Made by a program: the position numbers and the translations under genes. The notes under the pieces are model-generated. The model searched no databases. It had not been told where the DNA came from and saw only the letters and a list, made by a program, of their open reading frames with translations. Positions 61,544 through 64,000 of a stretch of 64,000 bases of DNA are shown in pieces; positions within the stretch are counted from its first letter, which is position 1, and each line of letters starts with the position of its first letter. Source of the stretch: Typha latifolia (lineage: Eukaryota; Streptophyta; Magnoliopsida; Poales; Typhaceae); the NCBI GenBank assembly GCA_019914945.1, contig CM034099.1, positions 22,346,704 to 22,410,703 on the forward strand. The letters are read 5' to 3'.

Positions 61544-62093
61544 TCAGAAACCATTGCCATGATCCATGGCCTCCTCCATTTGAAACTCAGAAACCAAGTA
61601 GCAATCTTGTGCGGTAATTAAACGACGAACATCCACAGGCTTGGAGTAGATCCCACCATTTTCATCAAATAATTTGACGTTTTTGAAAGACGCTGCTTTC
61701 CCTTCACCTTCAACCGGGAAATGGCCACTCCCCATAGGAGGGCTTGCTATGTCTTGTTTGTCATCTTCGATGAAGAACACAGTTCCACCCCCATTCAACC
61801 TTTGCAGCACTTGTAGCTAAACTTTTAAAGAGAGTTTTTGGCCAAAAGCCTATTCGTTCTCTATTTCCTGAATCTTCTCTGTATAATGACCAGTCTCCAG
61901 TATTCTCATCCTGCCATTAAGAAGAGTATATTCTCAAACTTATACTCAAACCTTCTTTATAGTGAGGATGATGTAGCGTTGTTCTCCATCGTAAACAGAG
62001 GGGGGGAGTTACTGCTTGTCCTGGTACGTCTTTGGACGAATTATCTCTTACAAAACCTGGACACACAAGGTTGTAGCAGCCAGCCTCGTCTGC
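61544..62093 (-). pseudogene. neprosin-domain (DUF239) gene remnant, frameshifted
   Basis: Neprosins are secreted plant proteins with a glutamic-peptidase fold. Two blocks on the minus strand, 62093-61952 and 61910-61544, match the C-terminal neprosin domain: AGCYNLVCPGFV, SVYDGEQRY, TIKK joined to DENTGDWSLY, GFWPKTLFKSLA, then PPMGSGHFPVEGEGKAASFK and a late Cys in AQDCYLVSEFQ. The splice between blocks is GT-AG. Two breaks interrupt it: after QAVTPP at a 7-base C/G run (62000-62006), and after AAKVEWG at a 5-base run (61788-61792). In each case one extra base explains the shift. The N-terminal activation domain is not found upstream. Either a pseudogene or an allele with two consensus errors plus missing 5' exons. 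Confidence 0.72.
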
Positions 62094-62536
62094 CTACAAG
62101 TCAACCAAAACATCTACAAGTTTTGCATTCATTTGAATGATGTTAAGAGAGGGAGAAAACAAACTTTTAATACTCACAATCCAATTCGTGAAGATATGAG
62201 CTTTAGTATCATTATATAAGTAAGGAGATACCTGCAATTTTTGTCATCCCACAATATAATAACATCCAATAAATATAATAGGAAAAATTGTATTTTATTC
62301 TCAGGTGGTTAAGTCTAAATTTACCTCACACCTCTCTTCTATAGTTTTGTTTATATCATTTTACCCTCTAATAGTTATATACAATTAAAACGGTTATCTT
62401 TTTCATTATATTTAACTAATTTATAAAAAAATAGTTATTTTAGCTGTAGTACCATGAAAGATTTCTTCTTTCGTCCCATACACAGCCCACTGCAGAAGAA
62501 CACACACCAAAAAAAAATGTTAAGAAGAGAAAATAC

Positions 62537-62764
62537 TTAATTGACAACGAAATGGGGAAAATTTTTATCGAATATTGAGTTTATAAATAATAGTACATGA
62601 GTGAGCATATATGGAGCAGGACTGGATGGATTTAGATGAAGGCTTTGGATGGCATTCGCATCTCCTCCTTTAAGCTGTGAGACTAGTAATCTTCCATTAA
62701 CTCGGTTGAAAGAAACAAGAGAGAGCCACATCAAAGCCAAAAGCATTAAGCCACTGTTTGCCAT
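62537..62764 (-). CDS. possible small secreted protein, 75 aa, unknown
   Basis: The frame starts MANSGLMLLALMWLSLVSFN, a good signal peptide with a likely cleavage after VNG. The remainder includes RLLVSQLKGGDANAIQSLHL, a NPSSPAPY segment and a hydrophobic C-terminal part. It matches no family I recognise. It may be a peptide-hormone type gene, or the detached first exon of the neprosin relic 440 bases downstream. No intron donor at the end of the signal segment clearly decides between these. Confidence 0.3.
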   Translation of the reverse strand: MANSGLMLLALMWLSLVSFNRVNGRLLVSQLKGGDANAIQSLHLNPSSPAPYMLTHVLLFINSIFDKNFPHFVVN

Positions 62765-63455
62765 GGTCGGAGACGTGGTAATTCCAATGCTAATGCCTTG
62801 GCTCTATAAGGGTATTTGCCAATTGTATAAAGATTTCAATTGATTTTATTTAGAAAGCAATTAAACTGAAATATAAAGTCTTTCTAGTTTTTGTTTTTTG
62901 AAATAAAATAGGAATTCGTTTTACTATGTTCATTTTTCCTATTTTACCTATGAACTGCAATGAGAATGTAATAAATTAAAGAGTAGTTTGAGATTTAAAA
63001 AGGTTTAAGTTTAGTGGCGAATGGATTCCGTCCAAATTCAACCTCGAACCATCATTTAATAGCTTAAGAAAGCTAATATCCCAGGTTATAAATCTTCTGC
63101 CATCAATAATAACAAGATGCCTTATTAGGTTATAATCTTCTACCACAAATAGTAGTAAGACTAGATCCACAAATAGTCAATCAGGTTAAGAGTTTTCGCT
63201 GTTTCTTTGAGATCTGTAATGAATGGATCAACATTTCGAGTGAAATAAGCACCAGAATGGCTACGATTTCAGTATGTAGACTAACTAGTCATCTACCTCT
63301 AAGCATCCAAATGTCAAATGATCAATCCAATTCACAAATTTTACTACTCCAATGACTATAATCTTGTCACAAATTTGAAGATCAGGGAACAGCATTGCCA
63401 ATAGTAAAGTTTTAGTATACAAGCTACTGGATGATTTCTTAGCATGTACATTGCA
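62765..63455. other. spacer between secreted ORF and GNAT gene
   Basis: AT-rich with no recognised gene. The part next to 63456 is probably the 3' untranslated region of the minus-strand acetyltransferase. Confidence 0.45.
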
Positions 63456-64000
63456 TCAGCTGTGGTCGTCGTCAGAATCTGAGATATTGTCGCTGACAGT
63501 TTGTGGTAGTTTTTTGTGCATTAAGTACTTGCGTCGCTGAGCAGTCAGCCAGACTAAGATGCTGTCAGTCTTGACGACTTTGTAACCAGCTTTCTTGTAC
63601 ATGTTGAAAGGGATTTTATCAACCACTCTGCAGTGAAGATATACATCTGATTTAGCTTTCATTTGTATTATCAATTCCTCACATGCTTTCAGGAGTTTCC
63701 TTCCGATTCCTTTCCTAAAACACAAAAAGAAGAACGACATATCACACCACAATCTGCAAGATCTCTAAAAGAATGCGGATGAGACAGTATGCAGAAAAAT
63801 TTTCCTTGCATTACATTGAATAATCTGCATTACATGACTGCACAATAAGGTTTTAAATGAATGCCAGAATAATGCAGTAATCACATAGTACATTTGACTA
63901 TTGAACTTTCAGCACCGTGAATTAGTCAGACGCAGAATCATAAAAATTAATCACCTAGTCAGCATTCCAAATGACAGTAGCTTTGAAAGAAATTCTCTTA
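63456..64000 (-). CDS. GCN5-related N-acetyltransferase, C-terminal part (5' end outside window)
   Basis: GNAT-fold acetyltransferase. The last exon, 63714-63456, carries RKGIGRKLLKACEEL, the acetyl-CoA pyrophosphate-binding motif A (RxxGxG), then DVYLHCRVVD, the beta-strand and helix ending PFNMYKKAGYKVVKT, and SILVWLTAQRRKYLMHKKL with an acidic Ser/Asp tail. The order and the MYKKAGY motif resemble plastid-type plant GNATs, but the subgroup cannot be fixed. The acceptor is TTTTAG at 63715-63720. A possible upstream exon begins at 63955 and runs off the window; its joint restores R-K-G-I-G, but its residues (FLSKLLSFGMLT) are not strongly family-like. 63715-63954 is then intron. Confidence 0.8.

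Noticed and set aside
1..64000. tRNA, rRNA, snRNA and CRISPR searches by eye
   Set aside because: No box A/B pair with cloverleaf, no rRNA conserved blocks and no regularly spaced short repeats were seen. Weak tRNA-like strings such as GGGTTCAATT near 39060 lack the partner arm.

Overview
The window is nuclear DNA of a flowering plant, probably a monocot. All recognisable genes are plant families with GT-AG introns, and several first exons are GC-rich (cyclin D, the first TBL gene, the 2H gene), a gradient usual in monocots. The species cannot be named from the sequence. There is no rRNA, CRISPR, operon or bacterial structure.

Layout. 1-4853 (+): 3' two thirds of DNA polymerase lambda, cut by the window edge. 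5.1-8.7 kb: a tandem repeat and three copies, all read on the minus strand, of a Copia-type gag-like sequence (one open, one frameshifted with a damaged zinc knuckle, one fragment). 8987-10788 (+): PLASTID REDOX INSENSITIVE 2 (PRIN2). 12095-12929 (-): tRNA guanine-N7 methyltransferase. 14704-16405 (+): D1-type cyclin. 19.5-22.96 kb (+): a decayed PRIN2 paralogue with a MITE-like element in its second intron. 23626-24162 (-): PADRE/DUF4228 protein with G-box/ABRE-like promoter sites. 27619-31424 (-): nucleobase-ascorbate transporter in 14 exons. 34529-37238 (-): CSLC xyloglucan glucan synthase. 37.3-44.2 kb: repeat-rich intergenic DNA with local duplications. 44495-51217 (+): SUO-type BAH plus TFIIS-N protein of about 1686 residues. 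53048-54381 and 55673-57469 (+): two adjacent TRICHOME BIREFRINGENCE-LIKE O-acetyltransferases. 60451-61056 (-): single-exon 2H phosphoesterase-like protein. 61544-62093 (-): frameshifted neprosin remnant. 62.5 kb (-): possible small secreted peptide. 63456 to the edge (-): C-terminal part of a GNAT acetyltransferase.

The genes form no pathway cluster. The one plausible functional link is CSLC (xyloglucan backbone) with the two TBL genes (wall polysaccharide O-acetylation). PRIN2 acts in plastid transcription and redox signalling, polymerase lambda in DNA repair, cyclin D1 in G1/S entry, and SUO in nuclear and small-RNA regulation.

Most notable: the PRIN2 gene/decayed-paralogue pair with the same middle-exon length, the gag-like sequence family, frameshifts in the PRIN2 paralogue and the neprosin remnant that all lie in C/G runs (real decay or consensus errors), the five DLN motifs of the SUO protein, and the recurrent GA/CT tracts in gene leaders. 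I found no clear evidence of a wholly new biological system. Exon boundaries were inferred by eye from splice consensus and family similarity.
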